From the NCBI GenBank assembly GCA_025504975.1, contig JANUWI010000009.1, forward strand, positions 1,054,001 to 1,118,000: a stretch of DNA of 64,000 nucleotides, read 5' to 3'. Every line of letters begins with the position of its first letter. The first letter of the stretch is position 1. Shown here in pieces: positions 23,847 through 36,022 of this stretch. The position numbers were made by a program, and so were the translations under genes. The DNA comes from Plenodomus lindquistii (Eukaryota > Ascomycota > Dothideomycetes > Pleosporales > Leptosphaeriaceae). A model generated the notes under the pieces. That model was not told where the DNA came from and did no database searches. It worked only from the letters and a program-made list of their open reading frames with translations.

Positions 23847-26064
23847 GGTGTTTGGATGGGTGCATTTGTCCCGCTTTGGGTTCGAGGTTGGCGGCTAAGT
23901 ATTTGGTCATGCATAGCGGTGGCGTTGTTTTGTCTTTCGGGTTATTACTCCGAGATTCCTTACATTCTACTTCATGAAGGATATTGTCAATCGAATAATC
24001 ACTTTGAGGCATCAACGTAATCATTTGGTTTGAAACGTAGTAAGATTTGGGTTTTCGAGGTGGGTTGAGCATGTACTTTTGTCAAGAGATGTCGAGTCTA
24101 GATGCAATACAATCTCACATACTTCTGCCCTTGCTTTTGCCAATGATGTCCTGCAACTGCAGCGTGCCCAGTATAGCATCGTCAGATGCTTAAAATGTTA
24201 TAGCTACAATGATCTGTGTACATACGAGAAAGCTATGTTATTAGTTTGTGTTACAGTGGACTTGGGCAACGAAATAGTCAAGCAGATGTTGTTCTTTGCA
24301 TTGCGTCCCGTATCCTTGTAGTATCCATATGTAACACCGCGACCACTCTCGTTCATGGACTGGGCTGGAATACAGTCCAAGGGCCTCGCCGCCTCAAGAC
24401 GTATAAGTTTGCATCTCAACAGCTAGATTGCCGCTAGAGATCAGTGTACATAACATGAAGTATCGCGGCGGTTGAGTTAGTAAGGCCGCGCCGCGTCGAG
24501 TCTAGACTCTTCACCCTGCATATACGTAGCGGTCCAAGATGAGGGTCGCGGGAACAGGGGTGTTGACGTGCATATCAGACTCACATGTGTGTTGCAAGCA
24601 GTGTATTTACGGCATAATTATGCTTTCGGACTGTATAGTGATTGCATTTTGTCTCACAACGTTCAAGCCAAGGACGGTCCAGCCCGCGTGGCTGGACTCG
24701 ATCCTCAGGTGTCTACATGTTGTATACGCATCGGATTAGACGCCACCTACTGGCTTCCGTAATACATCGAGGAGAGGCCGAGCTATTGGTACATTGGAGC
24801 CACATTGATCACTATTCACCATTCATACGCTCTTCTCCGTTGTAACACGGAAGATACCATAGGCAGCAAGGGTTCAACCTGATGTGTCTAGACTCTAGAT
24901 ACTAGATGTGTGGACCCTTTCTCTTAGCAAGTAGGGCGAGTTTTACGGTGTCGGCCAAAAAACAATAAGCGCGGTAAGCGGAGAACTTGTCCTCTCCCAT
25001 CGCAAGATATGTGGCATCGTCTTTGGCGAGACATCATCTGGGCGAAAATGCGTACCACCCACCCACTGTTGTTTCCTCGACGATGGACATCCCGTTTGGG
25101 CAGCGCCGCACTCTACTAACCTCTCACGAACGCGGGGAGCAACCCCGAGGCGGATCAACAATGCCACTTTCCACGCACTGTGCTCATGGTCCGAAGCAGA
25201 CCGTTCCACACTTTCGTGGAGGCTTACATGATCGCACTTTGAGGCAAAGGTCGCTCGAATCACTGTCGTACGTGTGCTGACCACCTGCTCGGCGGGGTAT
25301 CGTCACGCGAAACAGAAGATGGTGCTATGGCGCGAGCGTTCTTGCTGACCGCTGTTCGTATTACATACTTCAAGGGTGTCTACCCGCAAAAGTCGAAGTT
25401 TAAAAGCGTTGCTCGGGACCGTCGAGTCAGAGCATAGTTTTGCAGAGTAACGCGTTGCAAGCATCAAGCCTGACGTGCTGGCGCTGCGCCACCAAATCGA
25501 CAACACAGACAGTCAACAGCACACGTCTTTGCTCAATTGCGCAGTCAACAGACCATGCCAAACTATGACGACGTATTGCGCAGCCGATCTCATCTCACCT
25601 TGAGCTGGTGACACAGCCAACCACGCAGTCAGTCGTCGTGTAGTTGCGAAAGGGATCCCCAATGCGCAAGTTGGTTGGTCGACAAACAGGGATCTGCATC
25701 ACGGTCAGCACGCAGCAGCCTCGCTGTGTCCGGCAGACCGTCCCGGACCGTGCCACCTGTTAGGCAGGCATCGTGGCACAGGGCAGCATGGCGCGAGTGA
25801 GGCTACCCGTCGTCGGTGAGATGTTGTTGTATGTAAAGTGGAGCCGCTGCCCCGGATTTGCGTGCCGACTGATTTGGACATTTGCAACGCCACCGTCTCT
25901 GGTCACCGCCGTTGGGAAAAACGACTTTCTGGGGACCTGTGGATCCACCCCTGATTGCTGCAACGAAGAGGTGCTGCCACTGAGCACGAGTTGCACCGAG
26001 TCGGACCGTGCTGAGGGTGTTTAGTCGCAGCATTTCCACTCTTTGTTTCTGCGATCGATCGACG
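23847..26064. other. Intergenic, no gene seen
   Basis: About 2.2 kb between tfb1 and the membrane-protein gene. Only short frames without domains; no tandem repeat or RNA gene recognised. Confidence 0.5.
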
Positions 26065-27326
26065 ATGTCTCCTATCAGCAGCATGGACCAGATGGGTATG
26101 AGCAAGCGGTTTCCAGAGTCCGTGACGACTCGAACATCACCACCGACACGAGACAGCTTAAATCTCGAGGGAGGGTTCTTGGAAGCATGGGCCCAAGGGT
26201 ACAATGTGGGGAGCTTGATCATCTTGATCCTCATTGTGTTGTGCAACTATCGTTCGGGCATATGGCTGCACAAGCTTATTCTGTTGGAGGTGAGTATGTG
26301 TTGAGTCACATCTTGACCATCGCTGACAGCGAGCAGCTTGTACTTGCCATATGGCACGGCACCTTCATCTTCGTAGAAGACCCGGGTTATGGATGGTACC
26401 TTTCGGCAACTGCAACCCTCCTCTTCATCTCATACTCCCTCCATAACGTGGTGGCCTGGCTTAAAATCCGACCTTTTCTCCCACGCTGGGGATCTCGCTT
26501 CTTCATCATATCACTCCTGTGTGTCCAGCCTTTCTGGGTCGCGGAAGCCTGGTCCAACTTTGCGTACTTCAACTCTCTCGGTTCTGAAGTCAACGTTCAC
26601 ATGCGACCTTGGGAAGCCCTCCTGCGCGACCCTTGGTGGATATTCACTACCTGGAAGCTCGTCGATGCTATCAAAAAGACATATGGATTCAAGCTCTTGA
26701 AGTTGATCCAGATCAATCGACGTTTCGGTGTCATGTTGTTCTGCATGTTCCTCTCGATAGTCTTCCTCCTTACAGATGTCGTCATTAGCGCAGCGAAATT
26801 ATCGGCCAACAGTGGCATAAACCCCTACTGGCGTTTCGCATTGGTGTTCAAGTGCGCATCCGACACCATCTTCCTTGATGACTTCAAATCCGTCCTCGAC
26901 GACATTATAGCGCACAAATTCAGTTCCGGAGGCGATACAGTGCACCGTCGTTCCATCGCTGGACATCGCGGTAGCGGTTATAAGCGTTCGCGCTCAATCT
27001 CTCGCGACGAGGACTATGTCCAATGCGCTGAAATAAAACCAACTTTCAATACACCAGCTCAACCCACATCCATCGACTCTGAGCCCAACTCGAAGAGACC
27101 AAGGTTCTTGAGACCATTTGCGAGCTCGCGGCCACTCTGCCCTGTTGCTCCAATGATACAGGTCCAGCATGAAATAGCGGTCACATCACAAGAGAGACAA
27201 CAAAGTCAGAGCAGCTATAATAGCCAAAGTCCCATGATGCCTCGGCCTGTGCACTCTGTGTATAGTGGTCGAAATTCGAGAGCTAATGCAAGCGTTGGGA
27301 GTTTGTTGATTGGGCGGCTCGTATGA
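26065..27326 (+). CDS. Multi-pass membrane protein of unknown function
   Basis: Two exons, 26065-26289 and 26337-27326, with a 47-base intron (GTGAGT...GAGCAG) between codons; the product is 404 residues. The start MSPISSMDQMGMSKRF is chosen as the first good ATG, though an in-frame ATG at 26008 exists. Hydrophobic segments occur around NVGSLIILILIVLCNY, LVLAIWHGTFIFV, YLSATATLLFISYSLHNVV, RFFIISLLCVQPFWVAEAW and RFGVMLFCMFLSIVFLLTDV, so five or more membrane spans are likely. A cytosolic, Ser/Arg-rich tail follows, with HRRSIAGHRGSGYKRSRSIS. I do not recognise the family. It precedes the RTA1-like pseudogene on the same strand. Confidence 0.7.
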
Positions 27327-27578
27327 AGCGATCGCAGACTTTTGTTGATTACGAGATGTCCGCATTAATATCGGTGCTTGTTGCGAAACCAGAGTGAAGA
27401 GACGGTTTTCAAGCAGGGCTGCCACACTGCAATTGTTCCGTGTGAGATGGGGAACATCTTGGACTTCGCACGCCCGACTGGGTACACCGATACCTCTCTC
27501 CTTCAGCCACCACGCCAAACTCTTTTGGGAAATCAGGCGAGCATGCTCCTTCGGGTCACACGCGCCCTTGAATACTTC

Positions 27579-28121
27579 GTCTGGCTCGATATCCTGAGTT
27601 TCTTGATACACGATTCGGGAGGTCTGATGCAGACCACAGGCGCCGATGCGAAAACCTAGGATATCGGCAAGAACATCTACATGAGCGACATGTGCCTTCA
27701 ACAATTCATCATCGTCCTGTTCATCACGTTGTTCGTACGCCTCCACATCGATGCATTGCGTCTCGTTCGCCAGGGCCTCTTGGGCAGCGATAGCGGGATA
27801 GGATGAAAGTGGTGGAAATACCCGACCTACACGCTCTATGCTGCCCCCGTCCTGATCATCGTGCGTATCATTTTCCGCCTTGCAGAATTTTCGTGTGGTA
27901 TCGAGCCCGAGGACAACCAGCTACCATAGAAAGAAGGCTATACGTTGGCCTTGATTGCCTTTCCCACGGTGTTGGCAAAGTTGATGCTAGCGGTTGGGCA
28001 GCCGGTGATTGTATTGTAGGGGGATGGGAGTGAGTTCCCGTCGTGGAAGGAGAGGAGAACGGAGAAGAAGAATGAGTGCAAGACTAAGAAGAAGGCAGTG
28101 AAAGAAGCGAGGAAGAGGTGA
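27579..28121 (+). pseudogene. RTA1-like lipid-translocating exporter, C-terminal remnant
   Basis: One plus-strand frame, from YFVWLDILSFLIHDSGGLMQ to SEFPSWKERRTEKK, resembles the last membrane segments of RTA1-like proteins: DILSFLIxxxGG, then DIGKNIYMSDMCLQQF, then LIIVRIIFRLAEFSCGIE and a final SEFPS. The frame is broken by four in-frame stops at 27657 (TAG), 27804 (TGA), 27927 (TAG) and 28017 (TAG), without any frameshift, before the terminal TGA at 28119. No N-terminal half is visible upstream. Intact family members are seven-helix membrane proteins linked to lipid transport and azole or 7-aminocholesterol resistance. The homology is judged by eye, so the family name is probable rather than certain. 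Confidence 0.65.
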
Positions 28122-28344
28122 AAGGATGTGAATGTGAGGCATGAAGGGAGGTATGCGAGGGTCAGTGGTCAGAGGCTAGTTGGGTCAGAGGTCAAGTGGG
28201 GAGTGTTGCGCGAACGGCGCAGGGTGCCAGGTTCTACGATGTACATGCGTACGTAAAAATATTTAGAAATAGTAAAGATACAAGTCCTTGAATGTAATGT
28301 ATATACATGAATCGTCATCCATATGTGGGCTTGCTTTTCTCCTC

Positions 28345-30437
28345 TTAAATCCATCCTCGCGGTGCCGTCGGTGCCGCCGGAGGCATACGTGGTGAAGTCG
28401 TCACCTGCTCCTGTCCTGATACCCTCCACCCCGTACTTCTCGATAGCCTGACTTTCAGCTTCTTTGTACCATTCTCGCTGCTCTGTGTTGATGAGGACGC
28501 CAGCCGATCCTGTGTCTCTTTCGGCAACCCGTATATAAGGGCCGGCATAGCAGACGTTTTCCACAACTCTGTAAATGAGTCCTTCGATGTTTTGATAATC
28601 GTCGAGACTAAAAACGCAAAACTGAGCACGAGGAGTAGTAATGGGAAGATAAGCCACTCCCACTGTACAGAGATGAAGGTCTTCTTGTTGAATGCCATTC
28701 CTTCAAATTCCTGCCGACTAGGAGCAGACCTAATGACGTTTGTTATGGCTGTCGCGAAGCGTTCCATGTGTCTGGTAACATTGTTTGGTGCGAGCCATGG
28801 GTTGAACTCAAGCTTCTTGCTGAATGCAGCGCCTGTCTTCCAGGTTTTGAAGCGGAAGAGCGGCTCGTCCGGATTATCTTGGAGTACCGTTGTATAGGCC
28901 GGAAATATGTCTATGAAGCTTTGTATGATGCTATTTGCGGTGCTATTGCTTGTTCCGTAGTTCAGAAGGACGGACGTGTTTGACGAACTCGCTTGAATCG
29001 TGATATCGTCTTCGTAGAAAATGTCTGTCCCATTCTCGATCTCATTCTCGTAGGGGATTGCCAGCCACGGGAATGGACCTGGGGTGGTATTGAAGCTTCG
29101 CTCTACCACTTCTTCGCTGTATTCACCCCAGTTGTACGAGGATAGAATTGTCTGAACGCACCATGACAGGACGCATTCCTGTATGACTGGAGTCTCGTTT
29201 CGATACACAGCATCGGCACTCCCATCCCTGGAGGATGCGATGATGACGTCAACAAGAGTCTGCTGGAGATGTTTGAAGTGAATAGACCCGTTACCGTACA
29301 ATGGTTCTTTAGTCGTCAGCGTGGTCAGAGGTAAGGTCCTCATGAGCAGAGCCTCGCTAGGACTGAGATCAGCAGGATTTAGCAAGTATCCAGACAGCAA
29401 TGTGGGTGAGCTACTTGTCGCATTAAGGAAATAGCCGCATCCAGTTGCATTAGGATATGGAACTTGTAGATCAAATATTCCGTCAAGATTCGATTTCCAG
29501 TCTACCGTGTGTTGCAGACAGGCAAACGTAACCTCGCTTGAAACGTCAGCACATTGGCTACAGATTCCTAACGTCTTATAAAGCGGCCATGTGCAGTTGC
29601 TAGTGGAGCATGTCTGTATCGTCGTATTAGGACTTGGACTTTATGATATCGTAAATATTATCAGACACATGAACTTACAATTTGTATGTCTGGTCGCGTC
29701 CCAGCGCCAAACTTTACGGGCTGCGATCCGTTCCCGTATGCGAATTTGTCGATTGTAAGAGATAATGTGGGATCACCCGTAGCTAACTCGTACCCACTTT
29801 GAAAAACCGGGAGGTTGTGTGGATCATAGAATACTGTGAAGGGTGCCGTGGCCGCAGTGCTCTCAAGAATCCATCGATCGGGCAGATTAATCACTTGTTG
29901 AAAAAAAGTGTCAATCGCCAAAAGAAGCACAATCAGCAGGGCTCCTAATGCAGCTAGAGATCGTCCTTTCGTACGGTAGAGAAGGAGTGCAGCTCCCCAC
30001 GCGCCTCTGGATGCTTTGTCGAAGATGTCAAAATCCCATATTACGTTAGACTGACGGAACCAATTCCACTTTAATTGACCAAGTGCCTCTGAAGTTGGTA
30101 GGATTAGAGTTGCTGAAGCAACCTTGCCTAGAATATTGACTAGCGTGAGAAGCTGCTCAGAATCTGACATATTCTTTTCGTTGATGTGTAGGTAGATCCT
30201 GATGATACTACCCATACACAAGGCGCTGATGGCCCAGCTTGCGATTTCGAAAAGCCACCTCTTGAAAACATTCGGAGAGTTGCTGTACTCAGCCACCCTC
30301 TTTTCAATACGCTGGGCGAAATCCAACGCTGGGGTTCTGGTTGTGGCGGAGGCCGATGATAATGCGTTCTCGCCATGGGTAGTGAGGGCGGAACCGTCGG
30401 ACGAAGCAGAATAAAGTGGCGGGTTGATGTTACACAT
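28345..30437 (-). CDS. DUF3176 family membrane protein, paralogue A
   Basis: Two minus-strand exons, 29679-30437 and 28345-29613, separated by a 65-base intron (GTAAGT...TACAG) between codons; 675 residues starting MCNINPPLYSASSDGS. Order: short disordered N-terminus; AQRIEKRVAEYSNSPNVFKR leading into TM1 (WLFEIASWAISALCMGSII); TM2 around VASATLILPTSEALGQLKW; FDIFDKASRGAWG; TM3 (LAALGALLIVLLLAIDTFFQ); an ectodomain with the CX4CX10CX2CX10C signature and several NxS/T sites; a TM4 (WEWLIFPLLLLVLSFAFLVS); and a cytosolic tail with WKTSAMPALIYGLPKETQ, GWRVSGQ and final PRGWI. DUF3176 is fungal and has no established function. A further 5' exon is possible because GT donors lie upstream. Most similar in exon pattern to paralogues B and E. 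Confidence 0.82.
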
Positions 30438-31249
30438 GTCGCATCCGTATAGTTACATTGAGATTGAGAAAATGACCCGCGAGATTGCCCGTAAAGGCTT
30501 ACCGTTGTCCTGATGGTAAGCAAGTGAAGGAGCGGAAGCGTGGTGCACTTTGATTTTGGCCTAAAGGTGTGCTTTGAACTACGCAATATCCGAATGGTAC
30601 TTACGTTCGCTCATTGGAATTGCCCTGAACTGCCAGAGTTTAGAAGCTGAGCGATAGCGAAGCGCTCTGCCAATTTTGGAGCCGTCGAGGCCTCTTCCGC
30701 CCTCGCCACCTGTGACTGTAGTATAGGCGCCGGATAACTGCTTCCTTGTAAGTGCATCTTTCGCATACGGTACGGCATAGTGATCACCGTCAGTTCCTGT
30801 TGCTTATCGAGAAGGGTTGCAACCAGGGTTGTCGATTGACGAATCAGGCTTTTGATGGAACCGCGCAGAAGCTCGGACATGTGAGATCCTACACAGTACT
30901 TGAACGCAACCCCAGAAACGGCAGTGATTATGTAAAACTTGCCAAATGAGTATATTTAGGAGACGTCTTAGGGGTCCTTGTGCTTGGAACGAAGATATTC
31001 CAGACTGTACAAACTGTAGTAAGTTAGCTTGATCATGGCAAGCGTGACACGATGCGTCTATTCATGCTGTTTTCACATGCAATGGTAATGATTGTGCAGC
31101 TTTTTTCTGTCCCGTGAACGTTGATACTGTGCGGTGTATCTGTGTATATTGTGGCAAAAGACCGAATCTTGGGATTTGATTATGACCGTTGGGCAAAGGG
31201 TAATTGTGAATTCGTTACTAATGAGCAGTGGCTTGACCCGTATTGAGTC
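30438..31249. other. Spacer between DUF3176 paralogues A and B
   Basis: It carries the presumed promoter of A. A 90-codon minus-strand frame (30611-30880) contains AERFAI, matching an upstream block shared with paralogues B and C (motif at 30653-30670). No independent gene is called. Confidence 0.5.
30653..30672. repeat. Upstream motif shared by paralogues A, B and C (copy A)
   Basis: GATAGCGAAGCGCTCTGC, about 215 bases upstream of paralogue A. It is identical to 39053-39070 and differs at two positions from 33554-33571. Confidence 0.7.
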
Positions 31250-33398
31250 TTATATCCACCCACCCGGCGCCCTCGCCGCCGCCGTCGGCAGCCTTGGTGA
31301 GCTAATTCGGAGTCCCTGCCCCGACACTCTCCACCCTTTGTTCCCAGACAGCCTGATGCGCACCTTCTTCGTATGCTCTCCGCTATTCCACGTCGACGAT
31401 GACTCAAACCGGGTCTGCGCTTCTCTGGGAAGACTGTAGATGAGTGTTGGCATGGCTGATGTTTTCCAAACAGCTATTCCGGTGTTCTTAGAGGTCTTGA
31501 CAATGGTCGATACGAGGAAGGCGAGGCTGAGGATGAGGAGGACAAGAGGGAATATGAGCCAGGCCCAGCGGATCAAGATGTAGGTTTCTCGGTTCCACGC
31601 ATCGCCTTCTAGCATGATTTTGTTTTCGGAAGACCGTATCACGTTAGTCATCGCTGCTGCCATTCTTTCCATGTGATGTGTAAAGTTGTTTGGATCCAGC
31701 CATGGATTGACATGGAGCCGTCTCCGACGTGCGGGAATTTCATAGTACGTCCGGTCGCGCAGCATGGGCTCATCGGTCTCGTTCCTGGCGGTTGTGTAAG
31801 AGGGGAAACCATCCGAAAAGCTGCCCAGCAGTGGTATGATGGTTTCATTGGAAGTACCGTACCACGACGAGTTGCTATTTCCGGAAGTTTGGCCTGGCTG
31901 AAGATGTATCGAGTCGTAATAGTACTGGTCTGTGCCGTTGTCGAATTCAGTCTGAAATGGGAAGACCTCCCAAGGCCATGATCCTGGGGTGGTATTGAAG
32001 AAAGTATCAATTGACTCTTCGTCATACTCGCCCCAGCTATACGCGGATCGGAGCGTTTTGACACACCAAGTCAATACGCACTCGTGAGCTATAGGCGTTT
32101 CATTACGGTAAACGGCTGCAGTTGATCCATTTGGGGCAGAAACAATCAAAGCATCTATGATTGTATTTCGCAGTTCTTTGAAATGAACAGATCCATTGCC
32201 ATAGAATGGTGCGCGCTCAAAAATAGTGACCAAAGGCAGGACTCGACTCAGGAGGGTTTCCCTGTTAGTTGAGGCATTTGCATCTGCAATGTATCCAGAC
32301 ATTAAGACAGGATTCGAGCTTGAAGCGTTAACGAAATACCCGCACATAGTTGCATTTGGCCAAGTTGACTCGCGGCCGTAGCCACCCATTATGTCGGAAG
32401 TCCAATCAACTCGTGTGTTGAGACAGGCAAAGTCGAGGAGATCTGAGATGTCGGCACACTTGCTGCATATCGCTAGCGTTTCATATACAGGCCAAGTGCA
32501 ATTACTTGTAGGGCACGACTGTAGAAAAGAAATAGTCAGCGGTGGATCATCAATACAATAGAGATTATTCTGTTCAAAGAGTTTGGTGACTTACTACCGG
32601 TATATCTGGTCTGTTACCAGATCCGAATGGCACAGTCTGTGTTCCGTTTCCGAAGGCGAACTTGTCCACCACATACGCGAGGTCTTGATCGTCTCCAGCG
32701 TTCTGTCCTCCGTCTTGAAAGACCATAGTAGCATCTGGTATATAATTTATCATCAGGGGTAGTTGCCCTCGGCTCTTTTGCAGTATCCACCGATCCGGTA
32801 GTTCCACAACTTGTTGAAAGAAAGTGTCAATGGCAAGGAGAAGAAGGATCAAGAGAGCACCTAGCGCAGCTAGAGAACGGCCTTTTGTGCGATATAGGAG
32901 CATCAAAGCACCAAGCGGACCTCTCGAAGCTTTGTCGAAAATCTCGAAATCCCACATTGCTCGAGAATTGTTGAACCAATTCCATTTGAGCTGACCGATT
33001 GCTTCCGTTGTTGGGACGATTAAGGCCGCGGATGAAATTTTGCCCAAGATGTTTGCCCAGGTCAGGAATGCGTCTCCCTTCACCACAGGCTGATCCTTCA
33101 ACCGCACATAGAGAAGAACAATAGCCACCATACACGACGCACTAACCAGCCAACTCATAATCTCAAACAGCCATCTCTTGAACACGTTTTCCGATGCGTT
33201 ATATTCTGCTAGTTTCCGTTCGATGCGCTGGGTAAAGTCTAGTGGCGCCTTCTCCTTCGTCGCTGCTGATGAAGTAGACGTAGTCCGACGGTGTAAGTCC
33301 GGTCTGGGCTCGGCGATGGTATGGTAGACTGGCAGAACATCATGAGCAGATGCAATCTCCCGCGGAAAGATCCCGTATGAGGTCCGAATTCGAGACAT
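31250..33398 (-). CDS. DUF3176 family membrane protein, paralogue B
   Basis: Two minus-strand exons, 32595-33398 and 31250-32518, separated by a 76-base intron (GTAAGT...TACAG) between codons; 690 residues from MSRIRTSYGIFPREI. In-frame ATGs at 33407 and 33524 exist; the last would add an unlikely Cys-rich leader. Predicted segments: TM1 about 77-99 (FEIMSWLVSASCMVAIVLLY), TM2 about 112-131, FEIFDKASRGPLG, TM3 about 174-195, ectodomain with CPTSNC and CSKC pairs and many NxS/T sites, TM4 about 587-607, tail with WKTSAMPTLIYSLPREAQ, GWRVSGQ and final GGWI. The last exon is exactly 1269 bases, as in A and E. Function unknown. Between B and C sits a plus-strand hydrolase gene. Confidence 0.83.
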
Positions 33399-33553
33399 AA
33401 CTCTCATCTGACGAGAGAGCGACTGTAGACATGACAGACAAATAAGCAATTTCAGCGCAGCGCATCCTTCACCGTTGCGACAGGCTTGAGTCGAACACTC
33501 AGCATCACCACTCCATGTCGCCATCCTTCGTTGTCGCTCTCCCAGCCGGTCAT

Positions 33554-33644
33554 GATAACGAAGCGCTCCGCCACGTCTTGGTTTGCCAGGTCAGCTTCAT
33601 CGCTCCGTTCATACAGCGCGGCTAAGCGCTGCCACGCGAAACAA
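33554..33644. repeat. Upstream block shared with paralogue C (copy B)
   Basis: Begins GATAACGAAGCGCTCCGC and continues through CAGGTCAGCTTCATCGCT to GGCTAAGCGCTGCCACGC. The same order of matching segments occurs at 39053-39150 upstream of paralogue C. It lies about 160 bases upstream of the B start. Confidence 0.65.
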
Positions 33645-33784
33645 GCAGTCTTGCGCTTCGACAGCTCATTCTTGCCTCAAATGTACGCCAAATCTAAGGC
33701 TGCGAGTCTGAGCGACGCGCTGCGGCGCAGCAGAAAGACAGGCGTGGTCAACCACGATGCATCTACATAGGCGAAACGTCGGAG

Positions 33785-33950
33785 AATTTCAGCCAATCAG
33801 GTTGCTATATTAGCCGCTAACGGTGCAGTACGTTCCGTCAATCTATCGTGATAAAATAAGCACAACATAGCAAATAGGGATAAGAAATCAGGTCGCAAGG
33901 CCTTTCTTTCTTTAGGAGAGACCTGGGGATTGGTGACGATTCACGTGCAT
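33785..33950. repeat. Direct repeat flanking the hydrolase gene, left copy
   Basis: About 165 bases matching 36331-36491 in the same orientation. Shared landmarks: AGCCAATCA, TAGCCGCTAA, GCAGTAC, GATAAAA, CAAGGCCTTT, GAGACCT and ACGTGCA. Many of the differences are transitions. No terminal inverted repeat was found. Confidence 0.75.
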
Positions 33951-34513
33951 TGACATCGTTACGTCACAACCTCATCGCTACTGCATGTTTACCAGAACGA
34001 TCACACCACTGCGCCATTTCCTCTTTTGACACATCGCATGGCCAAGCCATCCTAAAGCCATTGAGGGTCTCTCATAATACTAGACACGACCTTACTCAGG
34101 TCAACTTCACTACGTCTAGCGTACATTTGAGTAAGGCTCCCCGCTTCAGAGTGTTCTGAACACTTCCAGAGACATGAGACCCCGTACCAATTCGCGGTTT
34201 TCATAAGGCGTCATCCCTTTCGCCTCACTTGGCTTGGTTAGATATCAGCACTACTGCTCATTCTGGCACCGGTAAGGTAAACTGAGCGCAGAGTTGCCTA
34301 TCTGGTTGCTGACATGCAGCGCTTACGAAGTACAGCGCACGGCTGTCGGCATCGATGGCTCACTATGACTAGACATCTTGGTATGCAGGTCCGAGACACA
34401 AAATTCGATTTGTTCTCGTATGCTGTCGTTTTGAACATCCTCAAGCCCTCCGCAACCTTCCTATATCTGCATCGAGCAAGTTGTCGTTATCCAACACCTT
34501 CCATTGCTACCCC

Positions 34514-36022
34514 ATGTTCTTTATCTTGTCACTCATTCTTGGTGCATTGGGTGCCGAAAGCGCAATTGTACGCACTCCGGGCTCGCATCCCTTTCCTCCA
34601 GTGAACAGCACACTCTTATCCATCTCATGGACGAAATGTCCTTCTGAACTTGGACTTCCATCCATCCTAGAATGCGCCAAGTTCTCTGTTCCTATTGATT
34701 GGGACACCCCTTACGGTGAACACTTCGATCTTGGGCTCGTCAAGCTACCCGCAATACCTTCGAATACCACTTCCAAAGTCGGCTCTTTGTTCATAAATCC
34801 CGGCGGACCTGGTGTGCCGGCATCGACGATGGTATCATCCATGGCACAAGGTGCATTCCAGAATCAAACGCTTCAGCTTCGAGCCGTTTTCGACATCATT
34901 GGTTTAGACCCGCGCGGTACCGGTATGAGTCACCAGATAATTTGCAGCAAGGAAATCTATGCTGAGCGTGTGTCGTGGTTCCCTCAAACCCAAGAAGAAT
35001 ACGATGCACTCGTCGACAAGAATAAACGACTGGGAGAATCTTGTCGTGAATCAATAGGACCGCTTCTTGAGCATGTCGATACTATCAGCGCAGCAAAAGA
35101 CCATGAAGCTGTGCGCGTGGCTCTTGGCAATGAGCCCATGAATTTTCTTGGGCTTTCTTATGGTTCTCAACTGGGTGCGCAGTACATCAGCCTCTTCCCA
35201 GAGAACGTTCGTACACTGGCTCTTGATGCTATCGTCCAGCATTCACAATCTGAAGCAGCGAATATTCATATCGACACATCCTCTTACGAGCTCGTGCTCA
35301 AACACTTCTTCGAGTGGGCTACTACGGATGCGTCTTCCGCCCTTCACACACAAGATGTGAGAGCGCTATGGTTGGACTTACTTACCAAGGCAGCTGAAAC
35401 ACCAATCCCTGCGTTGTCTTGCAATGGTACCGACTGTCTCACGGATGTGAATGCCGAGGAGATACTTTTCAACGCTCAAGGCTTTCTCAATTTCCCAGGA
35501 GCAGGTGTCGGTCTGGGTGTATCATGGCAGCTACTTGCCTCGGCTCTGTTCGATGCCTCACATGGTGATGCATCCACCCTATCAACGCCGTACTCAAACC
35601 CCGAAGTCTTCTCTCGCCAGGCGATTCAATGCTTAGACTGGAAGCGTTCTGAGTCTTTATCAGACGTCAAAGCGAAATTGACAATGGCGACTGCATATAC
35701 CCCTCTCGTCCGAGGTGCAGGTCATAGATGGAGGGCACAGCACGCATGCATTGGTTGGCCGGCTGCGGTCAAGAATCCGCCTAGGAAGCTAAACGTCAAA
35801 TCTGATACGACTGTACTCATGGCAAGTAGCACTGGGGATTCTTCAACGGGCTTGCCTTGGGCGATAGGCATGCTAGAAGAGATTGAGAACGCAGTCCTCA
35901 TAGTCCGCAATGGCGATGGCCATGGAAGTGTGCCTCTGGGTGGGGAGACAAGCGATCTAGTTGGCAGGTATCTGATCACTGGGGAGGCGCCTGCAGAAAG
36001 ATTCCCGATGACAAGCTCGTAA
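34514..36022 (+). CDS. Secreted alpha/beta-hydrolase, tripeptidyl-aminopeptidase type (S33)
   Basis: Single-exon protein of 502 residues. The start is the ATG at 34514, which gives a signal peptide (MFFILSLILGALGAES). The alpha/beta-hydrolase fold shows GSLFINPGGPG (oxyanion loop), FDIIGLDPRGTGMS, the nucleophile elbow FLGLSYGSQLG (Ser about residue 215), an acidic partner in STGDSSTGLPWA (about 440) and the catalytic His in GDGHGSVPLGG (about 470). The C-terminal half with CIGWPAAVKNPP resembles the TAP-like domain. This matches fungal and bacterial secreted tripeptidyl/prolyl aminopeptidases, which remove residues from peptide N-termini; the true substrate is unknown. It is the only plus-strand gene between DUF3176 paralogues B and C, and direct repeats lie on both sides. 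Confidence 0.85.
   Translation: MFFILSLILGALGAESAIVRTPGSHPFPPVNSTLLSISWTKCPSELGLPSILECAKFSVPIDWDTPYGEHFDLGLVKLPAIPSNTTSKVGSLFINPGGPGVPASTMVSSMAQGAFQNQTLQLRAVFDIIGLDPRGTGMSHQIICSKEIYAERVSWFPQTQEEYDALVDKNKRLGESCRESIGPLLEHVDTISAAKDHEAVRVALGNEPMNFLGLSYGSQLGAQYISLFPENVRTLALDAIVQHSQSEAANIHIDTSSYELVLKHFFEWATTDASSALHTQDVRALWLDLLTKAAETPIPALSCNGTDCLTDVNAEEILFNAQGFLNFPGAGVGLGVSWQLLASALFDASHGDASTLSTPYSNPEVFSRQAIQCLDWKRSESLSDVKAKLTMATAYTPLVRGAGHRWRAQHACIGWPAAVKNPPRKLNVKSDTTVLMASSTGDSSTGLPWAIGMLEEIENAVLIVRNGDGHGSVPLGGETSDLVGRYLITGEAPAERFPMTSS

Larger units (their letters stand above)
33399..34513. other. Spacer between paralogue B and hydrolase gene
   Basis: Contains two duplicated blocks (33554-33644 and 33785-33950) and presumably both promoters. 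A short frame on the minus strand (ending at 33452) reads AERFVIMTGWESDNEGWRHG and looks like a coding remnant, but it has no start. Confidence 0.5.
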
